The notes beneath the pieces are model-generated. The model searched no databases. It saw only the letters and a program-made list of their open reading frames with translations, and was not told where the DNA came from. The position numbers and the translations under genes were made by a program. A stretch of 16,941 nucleotides of DNA from a bacterium (GTDB lineage Bacteria; Desulfobacterota; Deferrisomatia; Deferrisomatales; BM512). The stretch spans positions 1 through 16,941 of the forward strand of contig SRXB01000011.1 in assembly GCA_009724975.1 (NCBI GenBank), in the 5' to 3' direction. Shown here one piece after another: positions 1 through 7,096 of this stretch (the stretch's first letter is position 1; the number at the start of each line of letters is the position of its first letter).

Positions 1-525
1 GTGATGAAGAAAATTGCGGTTTTAGCGGCTCTGGCGATGCTTTTGGGGTGTTTTGCCCTTCCCGTCTTCGCCGCCGAGCAAAAGATAGCGGTCGTCGATC
101 TGGAAAGGTGCCTAACCGGTTCCAAGAACGGCGCGAAGCTGGGCAAGGAGTTTCGCGCAAAACGCGAGGAGCTTGGCAAGAAACTTGAGGCCAAGGAAGC
201 CGACCTCAAAAAGATGATAGCCGAATACGAAAAGCAGGCTCCACTCATGAGCGCCGACGCCAAGAACGCCAAGAAGGCCGAGTTCGAGAAAAAGCGCGAC
301 GAATACCAGAAGGAGCTTTCCGCCGCCGAGCAGAAGATGCGCGCCTCCGGCGACGAGCTTACCGGAATAGTGGTCAAGGACCTTCAGGGAATCATGGATG
401 ACCTCGCCAAAAAGAACGGCTACAGCCTCATAATAAACCGCTCCGGCGCATGGGTCCTTTACTTTGACAAGGCCCTTGATATAACGGATGAAGTGATAAG
501 GATTTACGACGAGAAGGCGAAATAA
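1..525 (+). CDS. skp: Periplasmic chaperone, Skp/OmpH family
   Basis: This encodes a 174-residue exported protein of the Skp/OmpH family, which holds unfolded outer-membrane proteins in the periplasm on their way to the Bam complex. The first ~24 residues form a signal peptide (KK, then a hydrophobic run) with a likely signal peptidase I site after VFA. The motif KIAVVDLERCL just after it is the usual start of the mature family domain. Residues ~45-115 are very rich in Lys, Glu and Ala, as expected for the long coiled-coil arms, and the C-terminal IINRSGAWVLYFDKALDITDEVI part matches the body strand. Either GTG at 1 or ATG at 4 could be the start; the ribosome binding site is outside the window. 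Oddly, LLGC at residues 14-17 resembles a lipobox. The lpxD start follows the stop by one base. In relatives bamA usually lies upstream, but it cannot be seen here. Confidence 0.88.
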   Translation: MMKKIAVLAALAMLLGCFALPVFAAEQKIAVVDLERCLTGSKNGAKLGKEFRAKREELGKKLEAKEADLKKMIAEYEKQAPLMSADAKNAKKAEFEKKRDEYQKELSAAEQKMRASGDELTGIVVKDLQGIMDDLAKKNGYSLIINRSGAWVLYFDKALDITDEVIRIYDEKAK

Positions 526-526
526 A

Positions 527-1579
527 TTGTCGAAAAAGAGCTTCAGACTCTCTGAAATCAGCGCCATCGTCGGTGCGGAGATTGTCGGCGACGGCGATGT
601 CGTAATCACCGGCGTCTCCACCCTCTCCGACGCGGGGCCGGGCCAGATAACCTTTCTGGCCAACAAAAAATACAAGGCGGCCCTCTCGTCGACGAGGGCG
701 GGCGCGGTAATCCTTACACCCGAGGACAGGGTCGAGGGGTTAAACCAGCTCGTCACTAAAAACCCCTACCTCGCCCACGCCAAGGTGATGAACCTCTTCT
801 ACCCGCCGGCTCACCCGCGCCTCAAGACCAGCAAGGAGGCGATTATCGACCCCGACTCGACAATCTCCCCCGAAGCGGTGGTGATGGCGGGGGCTGTGAT
901 AGAGAAGGGGGCCACCGTCGGCGCGGGCAGCGTAATCTACTCCGGCGCCTACATAGGCGCGGGGGCTGTTGTGGGCAAGGACTGCATAATCTACCCCAAC
1001 GCCGTTGTGCGCGAGGGGTGCATCCTGCACGACCGCGTCATTCTCCAGCCCTGCGCGGTGATAGGCTCGGACGGCTACGGCTACGCCACCGGCCCCGAGG
1101 GCCATGTGAAGATACCCCAGATAGGCATTGTGCGGCTGATGGACGACGTGGAGGTGGGCTCCTGCGCCGCCATAGACCGCGCCGCCCTCGGCGAAACGGT
1201 GATAGGCGCGGGTACGAAGATAGACAACATCGTCCAGATAGGCCACAACTGCCAGGTCGGCAAACACTGCTTCATCGTCTCCCAGACCGGCGTCAGCGGT
1301 TCCACCAAAATCGGCGATTGGGTGATTCTGGCGGGGCAGACCGGCGTTGCGGGCCACATAGAGATAGGCGACAGGGTAATAGCAACCGGCAGGGCGGGAA
1401 TCTCCGGCTCCGTCAAGGCCGGCGAGCACATAGCGGGCAACCCGACCCAGCCGCACATGGAGTGGCTGCGCTCGATGGGGGCCGTGAAGAAACTGCCGGA
1501 GATGCAAAAGCGCATACGCGAACTTGAAAAGCGCCTCGCGGCCCTGGAGGGTGGACGCGCCGAAAAGGATGAGGAATAG
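527..1579 (+). CDS. lpxD: UDP-3-O-acylglucosamine N-acyltransferase LpxD
   Basis: LpxD transfers a hydroxyacyl chain from acyl-ACP to the 2-amino group of UDP-3-O-acylglucosamine, the third step of lipid A synthesis, in the cytoplasm. The 350-residue product has the N-terminal uridine-binding domain (residues ~1-100, including GVSTLSDAGPGQITFLANKK), then a left-handed beta helix of hexapeptide repeats (~105-315) and a C-terminal helical, Glu/Arg/Lys-rich tail. The catalytic histidine is H240 in the motif IVQIGHNCQVG. The length fits the family (about 340-350). The start is a TTG at 527 with a purine-rich GAGAAGG about ten bases upstream; no in-frame ATG occurs before residue 87, and that would remove the uridine-binding domain. 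The gene follows skp by one base and is followed by fabZ after four bases, so it is clearly in the same operon. Confidence 0.96.
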   Translation: MSKKSFRLSEISAIVGAEIVGDGDVVITGVSTLSDAGPGQITFLANKKYKAALSSTRAGAVILTPEDRVEGLNQLVTKNPYLAHAKVMNLFYPPAHPRLKTSKEAIIDPDSTISPEAVVMAGAVIEKGATVGAGSVIYSGAYIGAGAVVGKDCIIYPNAVVREGCILHDRVILQPCAVIGSDGYGYATGPEGHVKIPQIGIVRLMDDVEVGSCAAIDRAALGETVIGAGTKIDNIVQIGHNCQVGKHCFIVSQTGVSGSTKIGDWVILAGQTGVAGHIEIGDRVIATGRAGISGSVKAGEHIAGNPTQPHMEWLRSMGAVKKLPEMQKRIRELEKRLAALEGGRAEKDEE

Positions 1580-1583
1580 GAAT

Positions 1584-2039
1584 ATGGATATTGTAAAGAT
1601 AATGGAGATGCTGCCGCACCGCTATCCGCTCCTTCTGGTGGACAAGGTGGTCGGCTACGTCGAAAACGAGTCTATCCACGCGGTGAAATGCGTGACCATG
1701 AACGAGCAGTTCTTCCAGGGCCACTTCCCGGGCCGCCCCATAATGCCAGGCGTGCTGATCGTAGAGGCGATGGCGCAGGCGGGGGGAATACTGGCCCTTG
1801 TCTCCGAAAAGGAAGAGGATTTCTCGCAAAAGCTCATCCTCTTTCGCAGCATCGAAAAGGCAAAGTTCCGAAAGCCCGTCGTCCCGGGCGACGTCTTGAA
1901 CCTTCACGCCACCGTCCTTAAAAAGCGCAAGGGTTTTATAACCCTTGACTGCAAGGCGATTGTGGACGGCGAAATATGCGCCGAGGCTGAGGTTAGCGCC
2001 CTGGTCACCGACAAGGCGCTGGAAGGCGGCATGAAATGA
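1584..2039 (+). CDS. fabZ: 3-hydroxyacyl-[ACP] dehydratase FabZ
   Basis: FabZ dehydrates (3R)-hydroxyacyl-ACP in type II fatty acid elongation. It competes with LpxA and LpxD for the same hydroxyacyl-ACP pool, which explains its place between them. The 151-residue product is a single hot-dog fold with the family hallmarks: LPHRYPLLLVDKV near the N terminus, GHFPGRPIMPGVL with catalytic H47, and the conserved E61 in VEAMAQ. The open frame reaches back to 1524, but the first 20 residues of that extension lie inside lpxD and look nothing like FabZ. The ATG at 1584 gives the standard N terminus MDIVKIMEMLPHR and has a purine-rich GAGGAATAGG just upstream. The stop overlaps the lpxA start in an ATGA. 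Confidence 0.96.
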   Translation: MDIVKIMEMLPHRYPLLLVDKVVGYVENESIHAVKCVTMNEQFFQGHFPGRPIMPGVLIVEAMAQAGGILALVSEKEEDFSQKLILFRSIEKAKFRKPVVPGDVLNLHATVLKKRKGFITLDCKAIVDGEICAEAEVSALVTDKALEGGMK

Positions 2040-2809
2040 TCGACCCCAGGGCCGTTGTCCACGAAAAGGCCGTTTTGCACCCCACCGTAAAGGTGGCCCC
2101 CTACGCCATCATCGGGCCTAACGTTACGGTGGGCGAGGGGACGGAGATAGGCGCGCACGCCATAATCGAGGGGAACACCACCATCGGCAAGGATTGCCGC
2201 ATCTTCCCCCACGCGGCGGTCGGCCTTCCCCCGCAGGACCTCAAATTCAAGGGCGAGCACACCACCCTCTCCATAGGCGACCGCACAATCGTCCGCGAGT
2301 TCGCCACCATGAACCCGGGCACCGAGGGCGGCGGCGGCAAAACCGTTGTCGGCAGCGATTGCCTGATGATGGCCTACACCCACGTCGCCCACGACTGCAT
2401 AGTGGGCAATTCGGTCATCATGGCCAACGCGGCGACCCTAGCGGGCCACGTGGAGGTGGAGGATTATGCCATAATAGGCGGTCTCACCGGCATACACCAG
2501 TTCGCGAGGCTTGGCTGCCACTCGATAGTGGGCGGCGGCTCCGTGGTAGTGATGGACATCCCCCCCTACACCACGGCGGCGGGCAACCGCGCCAAGCTGG
2601 CGGGGCTCAACACCGTGGGGCTCCAGCGCCGCAACTTCTCCGAAGAGTCGATAAAGGCGATAAGAAGCGCCTACCGCATACTTTTTCAGGGCAAGGATAC
2701 CATGGCCGCCGCTCTGGCCATCCTCAAGGAAAAGCCCGAATACAACTTCGAAGAGGTCAAGGTCTTCGTCAACTTCATTGAAACCAGCCAAAGGGGAGTG
2801 ACGCGCTGA
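2036..2809 (+). CDS. lpxA: Acyl-ACP--UDP-GlcNAc O-acyltransferase LpxA
   Basis: LpxA performs the first, reversible step of lipid A synthesis, acylating the 3-OH of UDP-GlcNAc from hydroxyacyl-ACP. The 257-residue protein has a hexapeptide-repeat beta helix (~1-185) and a helical C terminus (LQRRNFS, then the EVKVFVNFIETSQRG end). By hand alignment to E. coli LpxA, the catalytic residues are kept: D68 and K70 (QDLK), H119 (HVAHDC), H138 (AGHV), Q155 (IHQF) and the arginine pair 198-199. The chain-length ruler position (E. coli G173) is G167, which fits a long hydroxyacyl chain of about C14; this is an inference. Where E. coli has IHRGT, this protein has MNPGT. The start codon overlaps the fabZ stop (ATGA) and the stop overlaps the lpxI start (TGATG), implying translational coupling. 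Confidence 0.97.
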   Translation: MIDPRAVVHEKAVLHPTVKVAPYAIIGPNVTVGEGTEIGAHAIIEGNTTIGKDCRIFPHAAVGLPPQDLKFKGEHTTLSIGDRTIVREFATMNPGTEGGGGKTVVGSDCLMMAYTHVAHDCIVGNSVIMANAATLAGHVEVEDYAIIGGLTGIHQFARLGCHSIVGGGSVVVMDIPPYTTAAGNRAKLAGLNTVGLQRRNFSEESIKAIRSAYRILFQGKDTMAAALAILKEKPEYNFEEVKVFVNFIETSQRGVTR

Positions 2810-3609
2810 TGCAAAAGATCGGTGTCATCGCCGGAGCGGGGGAATTCCCCCTCATCCTCATCTCCAAATGCCTCGAAAGGGGCGTCGAGCCGATAGTGGT
2901 GGCGATACAGGAGGAGGCGGACCCTTCCGTCAACGAACTTGTGGAGGGGGTTTTCTGGTCGCCGGTCGGCAAGGTGGGGAAGATACTGGAATTTTTGCGA
3001 AATTCCGGCGCTAGCGAGGCGATAGTGGCGGGCAAGGTCAACAAGATGCGCATTTTCCGCGACATAAAGCCCGACCTCACCGCCATGAAGATTCTCTGGT
3101 CGCTTCGCGACCGCAAGGATGACACCATCATGGGGCGGGTAGCCACCCTTTTGGCCGAGCAGGGAATAACTCTCGTGCCGCAGACGCGCTACATGGACGA
3201 TTACCTGCCCGAGGCGGCGGTTTTCACCAAGAGAAAGCCCAGCGACGAAGACCTCGCCGACATCTCTTTCGGCTTTCAGATGGCCAAGGAGATGGGGAGC
3301 CTAGACATAGGGCAAACCGTCGTTGTCAAGCGTGGCGCGGTACTTGCGGTTGAAGCTATAGAGGGAACCGACTCCTGCATCCTGCGCGGAGGGTCGCTCG
3401 GCAACGGCGACGCGGTGGCGGTGAAGGTTTCAAAGCCCAATCAGGACATGCGTTTCGACGTTCCGGCGGTGGGCTTGCAGACTCTCAAATCCTGTCTGGA
3501 CGGCGGTGTGCGGGTTCTGGCCTTCGAGTCGAAAAAAACCTTCTTCTTCCAGCGCGAAGAGACGATAGCCCTGGCCAACAAGCACAAAGCAACGATTGTG
3601 GCCATTTAG
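2809..3609 (+). CDS. lpxI: UDP-2,3-diacylglucosamine pyrophosphatase LpxI (DUF1009)
   Basis: LpxI cleaves UDP-2,3-diacylglucosamine to lipid X and UMP. It replaces LpxH in many bacteria and is unrelated to it. The 266-residue product shows the family pattern: IGVIAGAGEFPLILI at the N terminus, AGKVNKMRIF (residues 74-83), DDTIMGRVATLLAEQGI, a C-terminal domain with DIGQTVVVKRGAVLAVEAIEGTD, and RFDVPAVG (215-222). The last two segments hold the acidic residues conserved in this enzyme. The length matches the family (about 270). It sits between lpxA and lpxB, the most common place for lpxI, and its ATG overlaps the lpxA stop. No lpxH is visible in the window. The identification is firm from these motifs and position. 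Confidence 0.94.
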   Translation: MQKIGVIAGAGEFPLILISKCLERGVEPIVVAIQEEADPSVNELVEGVFWSPVGKVGKILEFLRNSGASEAIVAGKVNKMRIFRDIKPDLTAMKILWSLRDRKDDTIMGRVATLLAEQGITLVPQTRYMDDYLPEAAVFTKRKPSDEDLADISFGFQMAKEMGSLDIGQTVVVKRGAVLAVEAIEGTDSCILRGGSLGNGDAVAVKVSKPNQDMRFDVPAVGLQTLKSCLDGGVRVLAFESKKTFFFQREETIALANKHKATIVAI

Positions 3610-3625
3610 GCTCGCGGAAAATAAA

Positions 3626-4726
3626 ATGTTTCGCATAGCAGTATCGGCGGGAGAGACCTCCGGCGACATTCACGCCGCGAACCTCATCGCCGCGCTCAAA
3701 AGCCTCCGGCCCGATCTGGCTTTTTCCGGCCTCGGGGGTGAGAGGATGCGCGGCGCTGGCGCCGAGATACTCATGCACTACTCGGAAATCTCCGCGATGG
3801 GGGTTGTGGAGACCTTCGGCAAGCTCGGAGCGCTTAGAAGAGCCAAGGCTTTGATGCTGAAGCTCTTCGCCGGGGATAAGCCCGACCTCTTCATCCCCGT
3901 TGATTTCGGCGGTCTTAACCTTATCCTGGCCAAAGAGGCTAAAAAGCGCGGCATTCCGGTAATCTATTTCATCCCGCCCAAGGCCTGGGCGTGGGGCGAG
4001 GGGAGGGTGGAGAAGATTCGCGCCTTCACCGACCACCTGATAGTGATATTGCCCTTCGAGGCCGATTACTGGCGGGGCAAAGGGGTTTCGTGCGATTACG
4101 CCGGTTCCCCGGTCGCCGACCACCTCACCGCGCGCGCCTTTCGGCGCGAGGATGACCTCATCGGCCTCTTGCCCGGCTCAAGGGCGGGCGAGGTCAGCCG
4201 CATCTGGCCCCACCTTCTCGCCGCCGCCCGCATAATAGCCGCCCGAAGGAAGACCCGCTTCATCGCCCCGCGAGCCGAAGGGCTTTCGCCCGAGATGCTG
4301 AAGGCCGAAGGGGTTGAAGTGGAGATAGTCGACGGCAGGGCGCAGGAGGTGATGGAACGCTCCCGCGCCTGCATCGTGGCCTCGGGAACCGCCACCCTGG
4401 AATGCGCCCTAGTCGGCACCCCCATGGTCGCCGTCTATCGCCTCAATCCTCTCACCCACCTCATCGCAAAGGCCGTGGTCAAGCTAAGCCACGTCACCCT
4501 GCCCAATCTCATCGCGGGCAGGGAGGTTGTGCCGGAGCTTATACAAAAATCGCCGGAAGAGACGGCCCTCAAGACCATTGAAATCTTCGACGAGGGGGAG
4601 GCGCGGCAAAATATGCTCGACGGCCTCGCCCAGATAGCCCTGAAAGTCGGGCCAAAGGGGGCAAGCGCGCGCGCGGCCGCCATAATCCTTGCGAAAATGG
4701 GGCTAAGCCCGGCGGAGGCAAAGTGA
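3626..4726 (+). CDS. lpxB: Lipid-A-disaccharide synthase LpxB
   Basis: LpxB joins lipid X to UDP-2,3-diacylglucosamine, forming the beta-1',6-linked disaccharide of lipid A at the inner face of the cytoplasmic membrane. It is a GT19-family, GT-B fold enzyme. The 366-residue product begins with the expected SAGETSGD motif, followed by DFGGLN, the membrane-contact and active-site segment around PKAWAWGEGRVEKI, ILPFE, LLPGSRAGEV, and a nucleotide-binding C-terminal domain with ASGTATLECALVGTPMV and LPNLIAGREVVPE. The frame could start at a TTG at 3596 inside lpxI, but ATG at 3626 puts the conserved motif at residue 7, as in homologues. It follows lpxI by 16 bases and its TGA overlaps the GTG start of msbA. 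The PPKAWAW wording differs from the SPQVWAW form common in Proteobacteria. Confidence 0.96.
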   Translation: MFRIAVSAGETSGDIHAANLIAALKSLRPDLAFSGLGGERMRGAGAEILMHYSEISAMGVVETFGKLGALRRAKALMLKLFAGDKPDLFIPVDFGGLNLILAKEAKKRGIPVIYFIPPKAWAWGEGRVEKIRAFTDHLIVILPFEADYWRGKGVSCDYAGSPVADHLTARAFRREDDLIGLLPGSRAGEVSRIWPHLLAAARIIAARRKTRFIAPRAEGLSPEMLKAEGVEVEIVDGRAQEVMERSRACIVASGTATLECALVGTPMVAVYRLNPLTHLIAKAVVKLSHVTLPNLIAGREVVPELIQKSPEETALKTIEIFDEGEARQNMLDGLAQIALKVGPKGASARAAAIILAKMGLSPAEAK

Positions 4727-6441
4727 TTTTCAGGCGGGTTCTTCGCTACTTCAAACCCTACATAGGCACCATAATCTTCGCGGTGCTATGCACCCTTCTC
4801 GTCGCCGGATCTACGGCCTCGATGGCGTACATAGTCAAATACGTCATCGACGACGTCTTCATAAAGCACGACAAGGCGATGCTCGCCATCCTGCCCTTCG
4901 CCTTCATCGGGATATTCTTCCTGAAGGGGGCCGGCAAATACGGCCAGCAGCTTTTGATGGTCAAGGTAGGCGAAACCGCGATTATGGAGATGCGCAACGA
5001 CCTCATGAAGCGCATCCAGGAGCGGGAGCTGACCTTTTTCGAGAAAAACGGAACCGGCTCACTCCTGGCACGAATGCTCACTGACGTGAGCCTCATGCAA
5101 AACTCCGTCACCTACTTCGTCGATTTCATCCGCTATCTCTCCACGATGCTGGGCGCTCTTTTCGTACTCTTCCAGAAAGACTGGAGCCTCGCCCTCATAG
5201 TCTGCCTCTTTTTGCCGCTCGCCTATTTCCCCATAAAGCGCATCAGCAAGCTTATAAAGCGCAACACCAAAAAGACGCAGGAGAAGATAGGGGGGCTTTC
5301 AAAAGTGCTGTTGGAGGCCTTTTCCGGCATCGAGGTGGTGAAATCCTTCGGCACCGAGGAGCGCGAGCTCAAGCGCTTTCGCGCCGAGGGGGAGACTGTC
5401 CTCTACTACACCCTCAAAAGGTCGCGCATAAACTCCGCCACCGCGCCGATACTTGAATTCCTCGCCTCCTTCGGCGTCGCAGCAGTCATCTGGTACGGCG
5501 GCAACCGCGTGATAAGCGGTGCGATAACCCCGGGCGACTTTTTCGCCTTCCTCTCGGCCCTCCTGATGCTGGGCGAGCCGATTCGCTCAATCGGCAACGT
5601 CAACAACAAGATACAGCAGGCCATAGCCGCCTCCGAGAGGGTCTTCGAGATAATAGACGCCCCCTCCGACCCCTGCGAGACAGTCGGGGACAGGGAGCTG
5701 GGCCCCGAAGTGGAAAAGGTCTCCTTCGAAAACGTGCGCTTTAGCTACAACACCCGCGAGGAGGTTTTGAAGGGGGTCTCCTTCGAGGCCAAAAAGGGCG
5801 AGATGATAGCCCTGGTCGGGGAGAGCGGCGCCGGCAAATCCACGATAATGAAGCTCTTGCCGCGCTTTTACGGAATAACCGGCGGCTCGATAAAGATAAA
5901 CGGCGAGGACACGCGTAGCTTCACCGCTAAAAGCCTGCGCTCGCGCATAGCCATCGTGAACCAGTCCACCTTCCTCTTCGACGACACCGTCCACAACAAC
6001 ATCGCGCTGGGAAGGCCAACGGCCACCCGCGAAGAGGTCGTGGCGGCGGCCCGCGCCGCAAACGCGCTCAAATTCATCGAGGAGCTTCCGAAGGGGTTCG
6101 ACACCCTGGTCGGCGAGCGTGGAGACACCCTCAGCGGCGGCCAGAAACAGCGCATAGCCATAGCCCGCGCCATCTTGATGAATTCCCCCATCCTCATGCT
6201 CGACGAGGCCACCAGCGCCCTTGATTCCGAGTCGGAAAAAGAGATACAGGCCGCCCTTTCCGAGCTGATGAAAGGCAAAACCACCCTCGTGATAGCCCAC
6301 CGCCTCTCCACAATCCTCCACGCCGACCGCATCATCTTCATGAAAAACGGCGAGGTCGCGGAAGTGGGAACTCACGACGAACTGACCGCCAGAGACGGCG
6401 ATTACGCTCGGCTTTGCCGCATTCAGTTCGGGAGCGCGTAA
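4723..6441 (+). CDS. msbA: Lipid A export ABC transporter MsbA
   Basis: This is a 572-residue half-transporter that, as a homodimer, flips core-lipid A across the inner membrane using ATP. The first ~320 residues form the exporter membrane domain with about six hydrophobic segments (roughly 13-35, 52-72, 129-152, 155-172, 245-265, 272-290). The ATPase domain follows: Walker A GESGAGKST (366-374), signature LSGGQ (470-474), Walker B ILMLDE (490-495), D-loop SALD and the switch histidine H526. Other type I exporters share these motifs, so the MsbA assignment rests on the location between lpxB and waaA and on the length. The start is GTG at 4723, overlapping the lpxB stop as GTGA; no other sensible start lies nearby. 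Confidence 0.92.
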   Translation: MIFRRVLRYFKPYIGTIIFAVLCTLLVAGSTASMAYIVKYVIDDVFIKHDKAMLAILPFAFIGIFFLKGAGKYGQQLLMVKVGETAIMEMRNDLMKRIQERELTFFEKNGTGSLLARMLTDVSLMQNSVTYFVDFIRYLSTMLGALFVLFQKDWSLALIVCLFLPLAYFPIKRISKLIKRNTKKTQEKIGGLSKVLLEAFSGIEVVKSFGTEERELKRFRAEGETVLYYTLKRSRINSATAPILEFLASFGVAAVIWYGGNRVISGAITPGDFFAFLSALLMLGEPIRSIGNVNNKIQQAIAASERVFEIIDAPSDPCETVGDRELGPEVEKVSFENVRFSYNTREEVLKGVSFEAKKGEMIALVGESGAGKSTIMKLLPRFYGITGGSIKINGEDTRSFTAKSLRSRIAIVNQSTFLFDDTVHNNIALGRPTATREEVVAAARAANALKFIEELPKGFDTLVGERGDTLSGGQKQRIAIARAILMNSPILMLDEATSALDSESEKEIQAALSELMKGKTTLVIAHRLSTILHADRIIFMKNGEVAEVGTHDELTARDGDYARLCRIQFGSA

Positions 6442-6445
6442 AAAG

Positions 6446-7096
6446 ATGGGTTCTTCGGCCATGCTTCTCAGGCTGGCGCCGCCCCTAGCGCGCCTTTACC
6501 TGCGCTTTTTGGGGCTTACCTGCTCCTTTCGGGTGGAGGGCGAGGAGAATTACCGTCTCGCCCATGAAAACGGCAACGCCATATGGGCTTTTTGGCACAA
6601 CAGGTTGATGGGTTCGATACCTTTTCACAGGGGCAGAGGCATCGGCGTGGTCATAAGCCAGTCCAAGGACGGCGAGCTTATCTCGCGGGTCGTGGAGCCG
6701 ATGGGCTATAAAGCCATTCGCGGCTCCTCCTCACGCGGGGGCGCCGCCGCCCTTCGCGGCATACTGCGCCAGCTCAAAGACGGCCATATAGCCGCCTTCA
6801 CCCCCGACGGCCCCAGGGGGCCGCGCTACACCGTCAGTCCGGGGGTGGCCTACGCGGCCCAGAGGTCAGGGGCCTGGGTGATGCCGATGGGTGTAGGGGC
6901 GTCGCGAAAGAAAGTCTTCGGCTCCTGGGACCGCTTCCAGTTGCCGCTTCCCTTCTCCAGAATACAGATTGTTTACGGAAAACCCCTAAAATGCGCCGCC
7001 GACGGCGACATAGAAGGGTTTTGCGAAGAGGTCCGCCTTGCCCTCATAGCAGTCACCGAAAGGGCGGACGAACTATTGGGAGTCACTTCGCCATGA
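6446..7096 (+). CDS. DUF374 lysophospholipid acyltransferase-like protein; probable lipid A secondary acyltransferase (LpxJ-like)
   Basis: The 216-residue product belongs to the DUF374 branch of the LPLAT acyltransferases. Diagnostic segments are AIWAFWHNRL (catalytic-type H51), ISQSKDGELI (70-79), RGSSSRGGA and TPDGPRGPRY (119-128). A DUF374 protein of Helicobacter, named LpxJ, adds a secondary acyl chain to lipid A. The position here between msbA and waaA, with no LpxL/LpxM-type gene in the window, suggests the same role. That is an inference from family and context; the acyl donor, the acylated position and whether Kdo must be added first cannot be read from sequence. It begins four bases after msbA ends (RBS AAAAAGATGGG is weak) and its stop overlaps the waaA start as ATGA. 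A short N-terminal hydrophobic stretch suggests membrane association. Confidence 0.85.
   Translation: MGSSAMLLRLAPPLARLYLRFLGLTCSFRVEGEENYRLAHENGNAIWAFWHNRLMGSIPFHRGRGIGVVISQSKDGELISRVVEPMGYKAIRGSSSRGGAAALRGILRQLKDGHIAAFTPDGPRGPRYTVSPGVAYAAQRSGAWVMPMGVGASRKKVFGSWDRFQLPLPFSRIQIVYGKPLKCAADGDIEGFCEEVRLALIAVTERADELLGVTSP

Noticed and set aside
740..1507. Long - strand open frame opposite lpxD
   Set aside because: It is an antisense shadow produced by G+C-rich codon bias; the + strand has full LpxD motifs and the - strand translation has no recognisable family pattern.
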